Source: Kutzneria sp. CA-103260 (GTDB taxonomy: Bacteria; Actinomycetota; Actinomycetes; Mycobacteriales; Pseudonocardiaceae). Taken from it: a stretch of 64,000 nucleotides of DNA. Location: assembly GCF_018263855.1 (NCBI RefSeq), contig NZ_CP073318.1:3410001-3474000 (forward strand). Reading direction: 5' to 3'. Below are positions 6,533 to 15,426 of the stretch, piece by piece. The notes beneath the pieces were generated by a model that worked only from the letters and a program-made list of their open reading frames with translations, was not told where the DNA came from and searched no databases. Every line of letters starts with the position of its first letter. The stretch's first letter is position 1. The position numbers were made by a program, and so were the translations under genes.

Positions 6533-8332
6533 GTGCCCGAAGACAAAGACGTCCAGGCTCGTGGCTTAGCACGGAGAGGTTTCCTGGGTGCGGCGCTGGC
6601 CGCGGCCCCCGCGGTCGCGCTCGCCTCCACCGCCTCGGCCCAGGCCGCGACCGACCCGGTCGCGCCTCCCCCACCGGCGCAGCCCAAGGCCGGCGACCCG
6701 GACTTCGGCCCCAACGTCTACGTGTTCGACGGCTCCGTCCCGACGGCGCAGATCCAGTCCACGGTCGACGCCGTCTACGCCCAGCAGCAGCACGCCGAGT
6801 TCGGCAACGGCCGGTACGCCCTGCTGTTCAAGCCCGGCGGCTACGGCATCGACGTGAAGCTGGGCTACTACACCCACGTCGCCGGCCTCGGCCTGCAGCC
6901 GGCGTCGTCCGGCATCACCGGCTCCTGCCAGGTGCTGGGCGAGGCCCACGGCAACAACACGCTGACCAACTTCTGGCGCGGCGCCGAGAACCTGAACATC
7001 GTGCCCCGCAGCGGCCAGGACACCTGGGCCGTCTCGCAGGCCACCTTCTACCGCCGGATCTACCTGCTGGGCGACCTGAAGCTGTCCGACGGCAGCTGGT
7101 CCAGCGGCGGCTACATCGCCGACTGCCAGCTCACCGGGCAGATCAACTCCGGCACCCAGCAGCAGTGGGTCACCCGCAACTCGGTGCTGGGCAGCTGGGT
7201 CGGCTCCAACTGGAACATCGTGTTCGTGGGCACGGCCAACGCGCCGGCCACCACCTTCCCGAACCCGCCGGTCACCTCGGTGCCGAAGTCGCCGGTGGTG
7301 CGGGAGAAGCCGTTCCTGTACGTGGACTCGGCCGGCGCCTGGCAGGTGTTCGTGCCGGCGGTGCGCCGGGACGCGCAGGCCACCAGCTGGGAGGCGCAGA
7401 AGCCGGCCGGCACGTCGATCCCGATCGCCGACTTCCTGATCGTCAAGGCCGGCACCACCGTGGCCGACATGAACGCCGCGCTGGCCCAAGGCAAGCACCT
7501 GATCATCACGCCCGGCATCTACCACCTGTCCGAGTCGCTGAAGGTGACCAGGCCGGACACGGTGATCCTCGGACTCGGCTACGCCACGCTCATCCCGGAC
7601 AACGGGGTGATCGCCGTCGACGTCGCCGATGTGGACGGAGTGCATCTGGCCGGCCTGCTGATCGAGGCCGGCACGGTGCAGTCCGAGGCCCTGATCCGGG
7701 TCGGCCCGGTCGGCTCGCGGCGGGACCACAGCGCCAACCCGAGCTCGCTGCACGACGTGTTCGCCCGCATCGGCGGCACACTGGCCGGCAAGACCAAGCA
7801 GTCGGTGGTGGTCAACAGCAACAACGTGATCATCGACAACACCTGGCTGTGGCGGGCCGACCACGGCGACGGCGTCGGCTGGACGTCCAACACGGTGGAC
7901 GAGGGCCTGGTCGTCAACGGCGACAACGTGGTGGCCTACGGCCTGTTCGTCGAGCACCACCAGAAGACCCAGGTGCAGTGGAACGGCGAGAACGGACAGA
8001 CGTTCTTCTTCCAGAACGAGATGCCCTACGACCCGCCGAACCAGGCCGGCTGGATGGACGGCCCGCACCGCGGCTTCCCGGCCTACGCGGTCGGCGACCA
8101 CGTGCGCCGGCACGAGGCGTGGGGGCTGGGCAGCTACTGCATCTTCGCCGTCGACCGGACGATCGTCGCCGACCGGGCGATCGCCGCGCCCCGCACGCCG
8201 GGTGTGAAGTTCCACAGCATGATCACGTTCTCGCTGGGCGGTGGGCAGGGCACCATCGCCCACATCGTGAACACCACCGGCGGGCCGTCGGACTCGACGA
8301 CCAACCTGGGCATGCTCAGCCAGTACCCGTGA
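6533..8332 (+). CDS. Tat-exported right-handed beta-helix protein (carbohydrate-active type)
   Basis: About 599 residues from a GTG preceded by an AAAGGA sequence. Residues 1-40 are a Tat signal (ARRGFLGAALAAAPAVALAS, cleavage near AQA). The mature part starts with a segment resembling a GH55-like/pectate-lyase-superfamily opening (GPNVYVFDGSVPTAQIQSTV, then ALLFKPGGYGIDVKLGYYTH). Repeated short Val/Ile/Asn strands of a parallel beta-helix follow. Relatives in Streptomyces are labelled loosely as coagulation factor 5/8 or adenylyl cyclase proteins, which is not supported here. A role in polysaccharide binding or cleavage is inferred. Its 3' end overlaps the convergent VOC gene by 17 bases. 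Confidence 0.75.
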   Translation: MPEDKDVQARGLARRGFLGAALAAAPAVALASTASAQAATDPVAPPPPAQPKAGDPDFGPNVYVFDGSVPTAQIQSTVDAVYAQQQHAEFGNGRYALLFKPGGYGIDVKLGYYTHVAGLGLQPASSGITGSCQVLGEAHGNNTLTNFWRGAENLNIVPRSGQDTWAVSQATFYRRIYLLGDLKLSDGSWSSGGYIADCQLTGQINSGTQQQWVTRNSVLGSWVGSNWNIVFVGTANAPATTFPNPPVTSVPKSPVVREKPFLYVDSAGAWQVFVPAVRRDAQATSWEAQKPAGTSIPIADFLIVKAGTTVADMNAALAQGKHLIITPGIYHLSESLKVTRPDTVILGLGYATLIPDNGVIAVDVADVDGVHLAGLLIEAGTVQSEALIRVGPVGSRRDHSANPSSLHDVFARIGGTLAGKTKQSVVVNSNNVIIDNTWLWRADHGDGVGWTSNTVDEGLVVNGDNVVAYGLFVEHHQKTQVQWNGENGQTFFFQNEMPYDPPNQAGWMDGPHRGFPAYAVGDHVRRHEAWGLGSYCIFAVDRTIVADRAIAAPRTPGVKFHSMITFSLGGGQGTIAHIVNTTGGPSDSTTNLGMLSQYP

Positions 8333-8714
8333 CCGGCTGGATCAGGTCCCACCGGTTGCCGTAGAGGTCCCGGAAGACCGCGACCGAGCCGTAGGGCTCG
8401 TGTCGCGGCTCCTCCTCGAACGCCACGCCCGCGGCCACCATTCTCGCGTGGTCGCGGGCGAAGTCGTCGGTGTTGAGCAGCAGGCCGACCCGGCCGCCGG
8501 TCTGGTCGCCGACGCGGGCCTGCTGCTCGGCCTTGTCGGCCCTGGCCAGCAGGATCCCGGTCTCGGTCGACCCGGGCGGGGCGACGACGACCCAGCGCCG
8601 GCCGGCGCCCTGGTCGATGTCCTCGCGCAGCTCGAAGCCCAGCGCGTCGATGTAGAAGGCGATCGCCTCGTCGTAGTCGTGCACGAGCACGGCGACCAGT
8701 CCGATGTGCGGCAT
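8316..8714 (-). CDS. VOC-superfamily (glyoxalase/bleomycin-resistance fold) protein
   Basis: A 132-residue single VOC module pair. It reads HIGLVAVLVHDYDEAIAFYI at the start and ends with EPYGSVAVFRDLYGNRWDLI, the usual metal-binding Glu region followed by GNRWDL. Such proteins are lactoylglutathione-lyase-like, dioxygenase-like or drug-sequestering; the substrate cannot be told. The ATG at 8714 is chosen because it begins the conserved first strand. The frame stays open to 8801 upstream but that part lacks family similarity. Confidence 0.85.
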   Translation of the reverse strand: MPHIGLVAVLVHDYDEAIAFYIDALGFELREDIDQGAGRRWVVVAPPGSTETGILLARADKAEQQARVGDQTGGRVGLLLNTDDFARDHARMVAAGVAFEEEPRHEPYGSVAVFRDLYGNRWDLIQPVTGTG

Positions 8715-8799
8715 GATCGTATTATTCCCGATCAAGGGCATCGTCCCACGACGTGGCCGCCCCTGCGGGGAGCGCCGTGACCAGCGCACAATCGGTTTC

Positions 8800-9864
8800 A
8801 TGACACGAGGAACTGGTCCGCGACTCGCAGTCGCGCTGGACGGCGCGGGCTGGCATCCCGCCGCCTGGCGCTCGCCGGAGGCCCGGCCGGCCGACGTGTT
8901 CGGCGCCGCCTACTGGCTGGACCTGGTGCGGGAGGCCGAGACCGGCACGCTCGACTTCGTCACCTTCCGCGACTCGCTGGCGCTGCCGGCCGACGGGGTG
9001 CGGGGACGGCTGGACGCGGTGCTCGTGGCGGCCCGCATCGCCCCGCTGACCTCGGGCATCGGGCTGGTGCCGGAGATCGTCGCCACCCACACCGAGCCGT
9101 TCCACCTGTCCAAGGCCATCGCCACGCTGGACTACGTCAGCACCGGGCGCGGCGGCGTGCAGGTGTCCGTGTCCACCGACGCCGCCGAGTACGACAACTT
9201 CGGGCGGCGCGAGTTCGGGGCCGACATCGCCGGCGAGGCCGCCGACTACGTCGAGGTGCTGCGGCGGCTGTGGGACAGCTGGGAGGACGACGCCGAGATC
9301 CGCGACGTCGCCACCGGCCGGTTCGTCGACCGGGAGAAGCTGCACTACATCGACTTCAAGGGCCGGTTCTTCAGCGTGCGCGGGCCGTCGATCACGCCCC
9401 GGCCGCCGCAGGGGCAGCCGCTGGTGACCGCCGCTCAGGGCGTGGCCGATTCGTCCGTCGACGTCGTGTACGTGACGCCGCAGTCGCACGACGAGATCGG
9501 GCCGCTGGTCGAGGCGCAACGCGGCCGGCAGGTGTTCGCCGACCTGGTGGTGTTCCTGGACGAGACTTCGCAGGCGGCGGCCGACCGTCGAGCGCGGCTG
9601 GACTCGTTGGCACTGTTGGAAAGCGACGCGCTGGTGTTCACCGGCACGCCCGGCGAGCTGGCCGAGTTGCTGCTGGCCTGGCACGTCGCCGGGCTGGACG
9701 GCTTCCGGCTGCGGCCGGCGGAACTGCCGCACGACCTGACCGCCATCACCCGTGGACTGGTGCCGGAGCTGCGCTCGCGCGGCACGTTCCGCAAGACCTA
9801 CGAGGCCGACACCCTGCGCGGGCTGCTCGGACTGGACCGGCCCGCCAACCGCTACGTCGCCTGA
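8800..9864 (+). CDS. LLM-class flavin-dependent oxidoreductase
   Basis: A 354-residue luciferase-like TIM barrel. Seen are the family segments AVALDGAGWHPAAW, RLDAVLVAARIAPLTSGIGL and HLSKAIATLDYVSTGRGGVQ. The C-terminal third (LVEAQRGRQVFADLVVFLDE) is shorter and more divergent than in full monooxygenases. It probably uses FMNH2 supplied by a separate reductase. The ATG at 8800 is taken as start. It is followed after 10 bases by a second, larger LLM monooxygenase in the same direction, so the two are likely cotranscribed. Relatives accompany desulfonation or xenobiotic oxidation; the substrate is unknown. Confidence 0.88.
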   Translation: MTRGTGPRLAVALDGAGWHPAAWRSPEARPADVFGAAYWLDLVREAETGTLDFVTFRDSLALPADGVRGRLDAVLVAARIAPLTSGIGLVPEIVATHTEPFHLSKAIATLDYVSTGRGGVQVSVSTDAAEYDNFGRREFGADIAGEAADYVEVLRRLWDSWEDDAEIRDVATGRFVDREKLHYIDFKGRFFSVRGPSITPRPPQGQPLVTAAQGVADSSVDVVYVTPQSHDEIGPLVEAQRGRQVFADLVVFLDETSQAAADRRARLDSLALLESDALVFTGTPGELAELLLAWHVAGLDGFRLRPAELPHDLTAITRGLVPELRSRGTFRKTYEADTLRGLLGLDRPANRYVA

Positions 9865-9874
9865 GGGGGATGCG

Positions 9875-11209
9875 ATGACCAAGCAGGAGAAGCAGATCCA
9901 TCTCGCGGCGCACTTCCCGGGCGTGAACAACACGACCGTGTGGAGCGACCCGGCAGCCGGCAGCCACATCGAGTTCAGCTCCTTCGTGAAGCTGGCCCAG
10001 ACCGCCGAGCGGGCCAAGTTCGACTTCTTCTTCCTGGCCGAGGGCCTGCGGCTGCGCGAGCAGGGCGGGCAGATCTACGACCTGGACGTGGTCGGGCGGC
10101 CGGACACGTTCACCGTGCTGTCGGCGCTGGCCGCCGTGACCTCGCGGCTGGGGCTGGCCGGCACCATCAACTCCACGTTCAACGAGCCGTTCGAGGTGGC
10201 CCGGCAGTTCGCCACGCTGGACCACCTGTCCGAGGGGCGGGCGGCGTGGAACGTGGTCACCTCGTGGGACGCGTTCACCGGCGAGAACTTCCGGCGCGGC
10301 GGCTTCCTGCCGCAGAAGCAGCGGTACTCGCGGGCCGAGACGTTCATGCGGACCGCGTGGGAGCTGTTCGACTCGTGGCGGGGCGACGAGATCGTCGCTG
10401 ACAAGGACAGCGGCGAGTTTCTCCGTGGCACGCCCGGGGTTTTCGCCCATCACGACGAGCACTTCCAGATCGAGGGCCAGTTCCCGGTGCCGCGCAGCCC
10501 GCAGGGCCGGCCGGTGATCATCCAGGCCGGCGACTCCGAGGAGGGCCGGGAGTTCGCCGCGGCCACCGCCGACGCCATCTTTACCAGGCACGGCACCCTG
10601 GAGGCCGGGCAGGCGTTCTACTCGGACGTGAAGGGCCGGCTGGCCAAGTACGGCCGCCAGGATTCGCAGCTGATCATCCTGCCGGCGGCCACCTTCGTGC
10701 TCGGCGACACCGACGCCGACGCCCAGGAGCGGGCCGATGTCGTGCGGCGGCAGCAGGTCAGCGGCGCGACCGCCATCAAGTTCCTGGAACAGCTGTGGAA
10801 CGCCGACCTCAGCGGGTTCGACCCGGACGGCCCGCTGCCCGCGTTCGATCCCGTGACCGGCGAGAACACCATCGCCAAGGGCCGGGCCAGCGTGCGCATG
10901 TACCGGGACCCGCTGGCCACCTCGCGGCAGTGGCGTGAGCTGGCCGAGGCCAAGGGCCTGTCCATCCGCGAGCTGATCATCGAGGTCACCGGCCGGCAGA
11001 ACTTCATCGGCTCCCCCGCCACGGTGGCCGAGCAGATCAACCACCTGGTGCAGAACGACGCCAGCGACGGCTTCATCCTCGTGCCGCACGTGACCCCGGG
11101 CGGTCTGGACGACTTCGCCGACAAGGTCGTGCCGCTGCTGCAGGAGCGGGGCGTCTTCCGCACCGACTACACCGGTCCGACGCTTCGGGATCACCTTGGC
11201 CTGAACTGA
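9875..11209 (+). CDS. NtaA/SnaA/DszA-family FMN-dependent monooxygenase
   Basis: A 444-residue flavin monooxygenase of the nitrilotriacetate/dibenzothiophene-sulfone monooxygenase family, of usual length. It has the signature DFFFLAEGLRLRE, GRPDTFTVLSALAAVTSRLG, the NVVTSWD segment and RYSRAETFM, then PVIIQAGDSEEGREFAA. It oxidises a small organic substrate with FMNH2 and O2. A strong GAGGGGG lies 5 bases before the ATG at 9875. It forms a pair with the LLM gene upstream and is closed by the large palindrome at 11211-11285. Actual substrates (sulfones, aminopolycarboxylates, pesticides) cannot be chosen from sequence. Confidence 0.92.
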   Translation: MTKQEKQIHLAAHFPGVNNTTVWSDPAAGSHIEFSSFVKLAQTAERAKFDFFFLAEGLRLREQGGQIYDLDVVGRPDTFTVLSALAAVTSRLGLAGTINSTFNEPFEVARQFATLDHLSEGRAAWNVVTSWDAFTGENFRRGGFLPQKQRYSRAETFMRTAWELFDSWRGDEIVADKDSGEFLRGTPGVFAHHDEHFQIEGQFPVPRSPQGRPVIIQAGDSEEGREFAAATADAIFTRHGTLEAGQAFYSDVKGRLAKYGRQDSQLIILPAATFVLGDTDADAQERADVVRRQQVSGATAIKFLEQLWNADLSGFDPDGPLPAFDPVTGENTIAKGRASVRMYRDPLATSRQWRELAEAKGLSIRELIIEVTGRQNFIGSPATVAEQINHLVQNDASDGFILVPHVTPGGLDDFADKVVPLLQERGVFRTDYTGPTLRDHLGLN

Positions 11210-11210
11210 C

Positions 11211-11285
11211 CGCGAGTCCCGTTCTGGGGCAACTGAATGTCGAGTTCGGAACTCGACATTCAGTTGCCTGAACGCGGGACTCGCG
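11211..11285. repeat. 75-base two-part palindrome acting as convergent terminator
   Basis: Outer arms CGCGAGTCCCG (11211-11221) and CGGGACTCGCG (11275-11285) enclose a perfect 20-base-pair inner stem (11228-11247 with 11249-11268). A symmetric 6/6 internal loop lies between the two stems, and everything is centred on 11248. It fills the gap between the convergent monooxygenase and YnfA-like genes. The outer arm recurs in a second palindrome at 11665-11773 with a different inner stem. Confidence 0.8.
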
Positions 11286-11618
11286 CTACGTCCGGGGGGC
11301 GTACATGATCACGGCCACGCCGAACAGGCAGATCACCGCCCCGATCACGTCGTAGCGGTCGGGGCGGTAGCCGTCGGCGACCATGCCCCAGACCAGGGAG
11401 CCGGCGATGAAGACCCCGCCGTAGGCGGCGAGGATGCGGCCGAACTGGGCGTCGGGCTGGAGGGTCGCGACGAAGCCGTAGAGGCCGAGGGCGATCACGC
11501 CGGCGCCGACCCACCACCAGCCACGGCCACTGCGCACGCCCTGCCACACCAGCCAGGCGCCACCGATCTCCAACACGGCGGCCAGCACGAACAGCAGGAC
11601 AGAGCGGGCAAGGGTCAC
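11286..11618 (-). CDS. YnfA/UPF0060-family small membrane protein
   Basis: A 110-residue inner-membrane protein with four predicted helices: residues about 3-25, 32-52, 62-82 and 87-107. Family motifs are [34 protein letters not shown] and [23 protein letters not shown]0060 proteins belong to the small-multidrug-resistance-like superfamily, and their function is poorly known. It is flanked on both sides by palindromes of the GCGAGTCCCG type and appears to be a single-gene unit. Confidence 0.93.
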   Translation of the reverse strand: MTLARSVLLFVLAAVLEIGGAWLVWQGVRSGRGWWWVGAGVIALGLYGFVATLQPDAQFGRILAAYGGVFIAGSLVWGMVADGYRPDRYDVIGAVICLFGVAVIMYAPRT

Positions 11619-11664
11619 GAACCGAATACTTCCGCAACCAGCTCGGTGGCCTGCGCGGACCCCC

Positions 11665-11773
11665 GCGAGTCCCGCTCAGCGGCATACCGAAATCTCAGTT
11701 TCGAGCAGAACTGCGCTTCGGGTCTCAGTTCTGCCGGAAACCGGATTTCGGTGTGTCAGAGAGCGGGACTCGC
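11665..11773. repeat. 109-base imperfect palindrome sharing outer arms with the 11211 element
   Basis: GCGAGTCCCGCTC (11665-11677) pairs with GAGCGGGACTCGC (11761-11773). Inside, ACCGAAATC (11686-11694) pairs with GATTTCGGT (11744-11752), and GCAGAACTG (11705-11713) pairs with CAGTTCTGC (11726-11734). It follows the thiolase stop (11780, minus strand) and probably ends the fadE30-ipdF-kstR2-fadA6 transcript. The outer arm is the same as in the 75-base palindrome 380 bases away. Confidence 0.75.
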
Positions 11774-11779
11774 CGGGGT

Positions 11780-12931
11780 TCACAGGCGTTCGATGATCGT
11801 CACATTGGCCTGGCCGCCGCCTTCGCACATGGTCTGCAGCCCGAACCGGCCGCCGGTGCGCTCCAGCGACGACAGCAGCGTGGCGGTGAGCTTGGTGCCG
11901 GTGGCGCCGATGGGGTGGCCCAGCGCGATGGCCCCGCCGTTGACGTTCACCCGGTCCAGGTCGACCTTGAGTTCCTTGGCCCAGGCCAGGACCACGCTGG
12001 CGAACGCCTCGTTGACCTCGAACAGGTCGATGTCGTCGATGGTCAGCCCGGCCTTCCGCAACGCGTGTCGGGTGGCCCGGATCGGGGCAGTGAGCATGTA
12101 GACGGGGTCGGCGCCGCGAGCGGAGAGATGGTGCACGCGGGCCCGGGGCTTCAACCGGTGACTGTGCACGGCTTCCTCGGACGCGACGAGGACCGCGCTG
12201 GCGGCGTCCGAGAGCTGACTGGCCAGCGCCGCCGTGACGAGGCCGTCGGGCCGCAATGTCTTCAGGGCGGCCATCTTCTCCATGCTGGTGTCCCGGCGTG
12301 GCCCTTCGTCGACGGCCATCTCCCCCACGGCGACGATCTCCGCGGCGAACCGCCCCTGGTCGATGGCCTCGATGGCCCGGGCGTGGCTGCGGAAGGCAAA
12401 CTCCTCCATCTCCGTCCGGCTCAGCTCCCATCGCTGGGCGATCAGGTCGGCCGCCCGGAACTGGGAGATCTCCTCGGAGCCGTACCGGTGGGCCCAGCCC
12501 TCGCAGCCGTCGAACGGCGTGGGGAAGCCGAATTCCGCGCCGACGGTCATCGCCGCGCCGATGGGGATGCGGCTCATGCTCTGCACGCCGCCAGCCACCA
12601 CCAGGTCGGCCGTCCCGCTGAGCACGGCCTGGGCGGCGAAGTGCAGGGCCTGCTGACTGGAGCCGCACTGCCGGTCCACGGTCACACCCGGCACTTCCTC
12701 GGGGAAGCCGGCGGCCAGCCAAGCGGTGCGGGCGATGTCGCCGGCCTGTCCCCCGACTGTGTCGACACAGCCGAGGATCACGTCGTCGACCTCACTCGGA
12801 TCCACGTTCACGCGGCCGAGCAGCCCTTCGATGGCGCGGGCCCCGAGGTCGGCCGGGTGCAGGTGGCTGAGTCCGCCACCGCGCCTGCCGACCGGCGTCC
12901 GCACCGCGTCAACCAGGTACGCCTGGGCCAT
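11780..12931 (-). CDS. fadA6: Thiolase of steroid C/D-ring degradation (FadA6-like)
   Basis: A 383-residue acetyl-CoA acetyltransferase-type thiolase. The acyl-accepting Cys is in VDRQCGSSQQA (about residue 90), the His motif is GHPIGATGTK and the second Cys is in CEGGGQANVTII, so the catalytic set is complete. It is the last gene of the leftward arm of the KstR2 cluster and overlaps kstR2 by 23 bases, with GGGAGGG before its ATG. In Mycobacterium tuberculosis fadA6 lies next to kstR2 in the same order. The thiolytic step in breakdown of the HIP-CoA-derived chain is known from that system and inferred here. Confidence 0.9.
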   Translation of the reverse strand: MAQAYLVDAVRTPVGRRGGGLSHLHPADLGARAIEGLLGRVNVDPSEVDDVILGCVDTVGGQAGDIARTAWLAAGFPEEVPGVTVDRQCGSSQQALHFAAQAVLSGTADLVVAGGVQSMSRIPIGAAMTVGAEFGFPTPFDGCEGWAHRYGSEEISQFRAADLIAQRWELSRTEMEEFAFRSHARAIEAIDQGRFAAEIVAVGEMAVDEGPRRDTSMEKMAALKTLRPDGLVTAALASQLSDAASAVLVASEEAVHSHRLKPRARVHHLSARGADPVYMLTAPIRATRHALRKAGLTIDDIDLFEVNEAFASVVLAWAKELKVDLDRVNVNGGAIALGHPIGATGTKLTATLLSSLERTGGRFGLQTMCEGGGQANVTIIERL

Positions 12932-13508
12932 CGGCCCTCCCTTGCGCTATCCCGTCCAGCACGATCGACAGGTACTGCCGGGCGACGTCGTCCGCGGTCA
13001 GCGTGCCGCCCGGGTGATACCAGTGCACGGCCACCCACACCGTGTCGCGGATGAAGCGGTAGACCAGTTCCACGTCCAGGTCGTCGCGGAACGCGCCGGC
13101 CCGGATGCCTTCCTCCAGCAGCCCGACCCACATCTTGCGGAACTCCAGGTTGCGCTCGGCCAGGTAGCCGAAGCGCTCGAACTGGGCCAGGTAGACGGCC
13201 TCGCGCTGGTAGATGGCGACGGCGTCGTGGCTGCGGTCGATGCACTCGAACGAGGCGACGACCACCGCCTCCAGGGCCGCCCGCGGCGGCCGGCCCGCGC
13301 CCGTGATCTCCCGGTAGCGGCCGAACAGCTCGTCCAGGAAGCCGCGCAGGATCTCGTCCACCATGGACTCCTTGGAGTCGAAGTGGTGGTAGAGGCTGCC
13401 GGACAGGATGCCGGCGGCGTCGGCGATGTCGCGCACGGTGGTGGCGAGGAAGCCGCGCTCGGCGAACATCCGCGCGGCCAGCGCGAGCAGTTCGGCTCTA
13501 CGGCTCAT
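12909..13508 (-). CDS. kstR2: TetR-family repressor KstR2 of the late steroid-degradation regulon
   Basis: A 199-residue TetR protein with the near-diagnostic N-terminus seen in mycobacterial KstR2: RGFLATTVRDIADAAGILSG then SLYHHFDSKESMVDEILRGF. Its C-terminal VYRFIRDTVWVAVHWYHPGG also matches. KstR2 is known to repress HIP-degradation genes and to be released by HIP-CoA. It lies between ipdF and fadA6, as in Mycobacterium, and the divergent fadE30/fadD3 promoter holds a 24-base perfect palindrome suited to a TetR dimer. Confidence 0.92.
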   Translation of the reverse strand: MSRRAELLALAARMFAERGFLATTVRDIADAAGILSGSLYHHFDSKESMVDEILRGFLDELFGRYREITGAGRPPRAALEAVVVASFECIDRSHDAVAIYQREAVYLAQFERFGYLAERNLEFRKMWVGLLEEGIRAGAFRDDLDVELVYRFIRDTVWVAVHWYHPGGTLTADDVARQYLSIVLDGIAQGRADGPGVPG

Positions 13509-13515
13509 GGTTCTC

Positions 13516-14304
13516 CTAGGGGTGCTGGCTGCTGACCGACAGGACCTCGCCGGTCAGGTACGAGGCGTAGTCGCTGGCGAGGAACACCATGGCATTGGCC
13601 ACCTCCCACGGTTGCGCCGCCCTGCCGAACGCCTCGCGTCCGGTCAGCTCGGTCAGCAGCTCCACGCTGGTGACCTTGGCCAGGAACGGGTGCATGGCCA
13701 GGCTGGGGGCGACGGCGTTGACCCGGATCCCGTGCGGGGCGACGTCGGCGGCGGCGCAGCGGGTCAGCGCCATCACGCCGGCCTTGGCGGCGGCGTAGTG
13801 CGCCTGGCCGGCCTGCGAGCGCCAGCCGATCACCGAGGCGTTGTTCACGATCGCGCCGGCCGTGCCCTGCTCGATCAGCTGCTTGAGGGCGGCTCGGGTG
13901 CAGCGGAAGGTGCCGTTCAGGGTCACGTCCAGCACCCGCGACCACTCGTCGTCGGTCATCTCCAGCACCGACCTGGTGCCGCCCAGCCCGGCGTTGTTGA
14001 TCATCACGTCGAGCCGGCCGAAGGTGTGCACGGCGGTGTCGATCAGGGCCTGCACCTGAGCCTCGTCGGTGACGTCGCAGGTCACGGCGGCCACCTTGGC
14101 GCCGTGTTCGGCGGCGAGCTTGTCCAGCGTCTCGCCGAGCCGGCGCTCGTGCCAGTCGCTGATCAGGACCTGCGCGCCCTCCTCCAGGCACCGCTTGGCC
14201 ACCGCCGACCCGATGCCGGTGCCGGCGGCGGCGGTCACGACCACCACCTTGTCGTCGAGCAAGTGGTGACCACGCACGTAGTCGATCACGCCTGGTCTGC
14301 TCAT
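13516..14304 (-). CDS. ipdF: SDR of HIP-CoA degradation (IpdF-like)
   Basis: A 262-residue short-chain dehydrogenase. The Rossmann motif TAAAGTGIGSAVAKR is near residue 24, NNAG and the catalytic Ser in NNASVIGW follow, and the YxxxK motif is YAAAKAG. Its place between fadE30 and kstR2 and the N-terminus IDYVRGHHLLDDKVVVVT fit IpdF, the dehydrogenase acting on the 5-hydroxy indane intermediate in actinobacterial steroid catabolism. Its ATG overlaps the fadE30 stop by 4 bases, so translation is coupled. It is cytoplasmic and NAD(P)-dependent. Confidence 0.88.
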   Translation of the reverse strand: MSRPGVIDYVRGHHLLDDKVVVVTAAAGTGIGSAVAKRCLEEGAQVLISDWHERRLGETLDKLAAEHGAKVAAVTCDVTDEAQVQALIDTAVHTFGRLDVMINNAGLGGTRSVLEMTDDEWSRVLDVTLNGTFRCTRAALKQLIEQGTAGAIVNNASVIGWRSQAGQAHYAAAKAGVMALTRCAAADVAPHGIRVNAVAPSLAMHPFLAKVTSVELLTELTGREAFGRAAQPWEVANAMVFLASDYASYLTGEVLSVSSQHP

Positions 14305-15413
14305 CCGCGTGCCTCCCTCGGCAGGCCGAGCACCCGTTCCGCGATGATGTTGCGTTGGATCTCGTCGGATCCGCCGTAGATCGTGTCGGCCCGGCTGAAC
14401 AGGAACAGCCGCTGCCACCGGTCCAGGTCGTCGTCCACGATCATGGACGCCGGACCGCGCGCCCGCATGGCCAGCTCGCCCAGCCGTCTGTGCCAGCCGG
14501 CCCACAGCAGCTTGCTCACCGACGGGTCGGATCCCCTGGTGCGCAAGGCGTGCGAGCGCATGACGCTCAGTTCGACCGCGGCCCGCGACAGTTGTTCCCG
14601 CAGCACAACGTCTTCCGGGTCGGCGATGGCCATGAGGTCTTCCAGTTCACGCCGAAAGCCGACCTGCTGGCCCAGCGTCGCCGCGCCCCGCTCGTACGCC
14701 AGCGTGGCCATGGCGACCGCCCAGCCGCCGCCGGGTTCGCCGACGACCAGGTCCTCGGCGGTCCGCGCGCCGTCGAAGAACACCTCGTTGAACTCGGCCG
14801 TGCCGGTCAGCTGCCGGATCGGCCGCACCTCGATCCCCGGCTGCCGCATCGGCACCAGCAGGTAGGACAAACCCTTGTGCCCCACTGATCCCGGTGTGGT
14901 CCGGGCCAACACGAAGCACCAGTCGGCAACGTGGGCCAGCGAGGTCCACACCTTCTGACCGGTGATCACCCACTCGTCCCCGACCAGCCGGGCCGAGGTC
15001 GACACGGAGGCGAGGTCGGAGCCGGCGCCGGGCTCGGAGTAGCCCTGGCACCAGAGTTCGTCGACGGCCCGGATCCTGGGCAGGAAGCGGGCCCGCTGCT
15101 CGGGCGTGCCGAGGTCGATGAGCGTCGGCCCCACCAGGTTCTCGCCGAGGTGGTTCACGCGGGCGGGCGCGTCCGCGAGGGCGTACTCCTCGTGGAAGGC
15201 CACCTGTTCGTCGAACGTCAGGCCGCGGCCGCCGTGCTCCACCGGCCAGGCCGGGCAGGTCCAGCCGTGCGCGGCCAGGTGTCGTTCCCAGTGCAGGCGC
15301 TGCTCGAACGCCTCGTGCTCGCGGCCGGGCCCGCCGAGCCCCTTCAGCTCGGCGAAGGGCCCCACGAGATGCTCGGCGAGCCACCGCCGGATCTCGGATC
15401 TGGTCACCGCCAT
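14301..15413 (-). CDS. fadE30: Acyl-CoA dehydrogenase FadE30-like (HIP-CoA dehydrogenase)
   Basis: A 370-residue acyl-CoA dehydrogenase with the standard three-domain layout: N-terminal helices with WPVEHGGRG, FAD-contacting QGYSEPGAGSDLAS and ITGQKVWTSLAH, and the C-terminal YGGSDEIQRNIIAERVLGLP. It begins the leftward arm of the steroid cluster and is divergent from fadD3. In Mycobacterium FadE30 acts on HIP-CoA, the product of FadD3, so the two divergent genes catalyse consecutive steps. FAD-dependent, cytoplasmic. Its start lies 13 bases from the shared palindromic operator. Confidence 0.9.
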   Translation of the reverse strand: MAVTRSEIRRWLAEHLVGPFAELKGLGGPGREHEAFEQRLHWERHLAAHGWTCPAWPVEHGGRGLTFDEQVAFHEEYALADAPARVNHLGENLVGPTLIDLGTPEQRARFLPRIRAVDELWCQGYSEPGAGSDLASVSTSARLVGDEWVITGQKVWTSLAHVADWCFVLARTTPGSVGHKGLSYLLVPMRQPGIEVRPIRQLTGTAEFNEVFFDGARTAEDLVVGEPGGGWAVAMATLAYERGAATLGQQVGFRRELEDLMAIADPEDVVLREQLSRAAVELSVMRSHALRTRGSDPSVSKLLWAGWHRRLGELAMRARGPASMIVDDDLDRWQRLFLFSRADTIYGGSDEIQRNIIAERVLGLPREARG

Positions 15414-15426
15414 GCCCGTAGGCTAG

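Noticed and set aside
6533..8332. Adenylyl cyclase or coagulation factor 5/8 label for the beta-helix protein
   Set aside because: No cyclase or F5/8 domain is visible; the sequence reads as a Tat-exported parallel beta-helix.
12726..13535. Plus-strand frames over the thiolase and KstR2 genes
   Set aside because: They lie antisense to two genes with full motifs, with no ribosome site and no recognisable domains.
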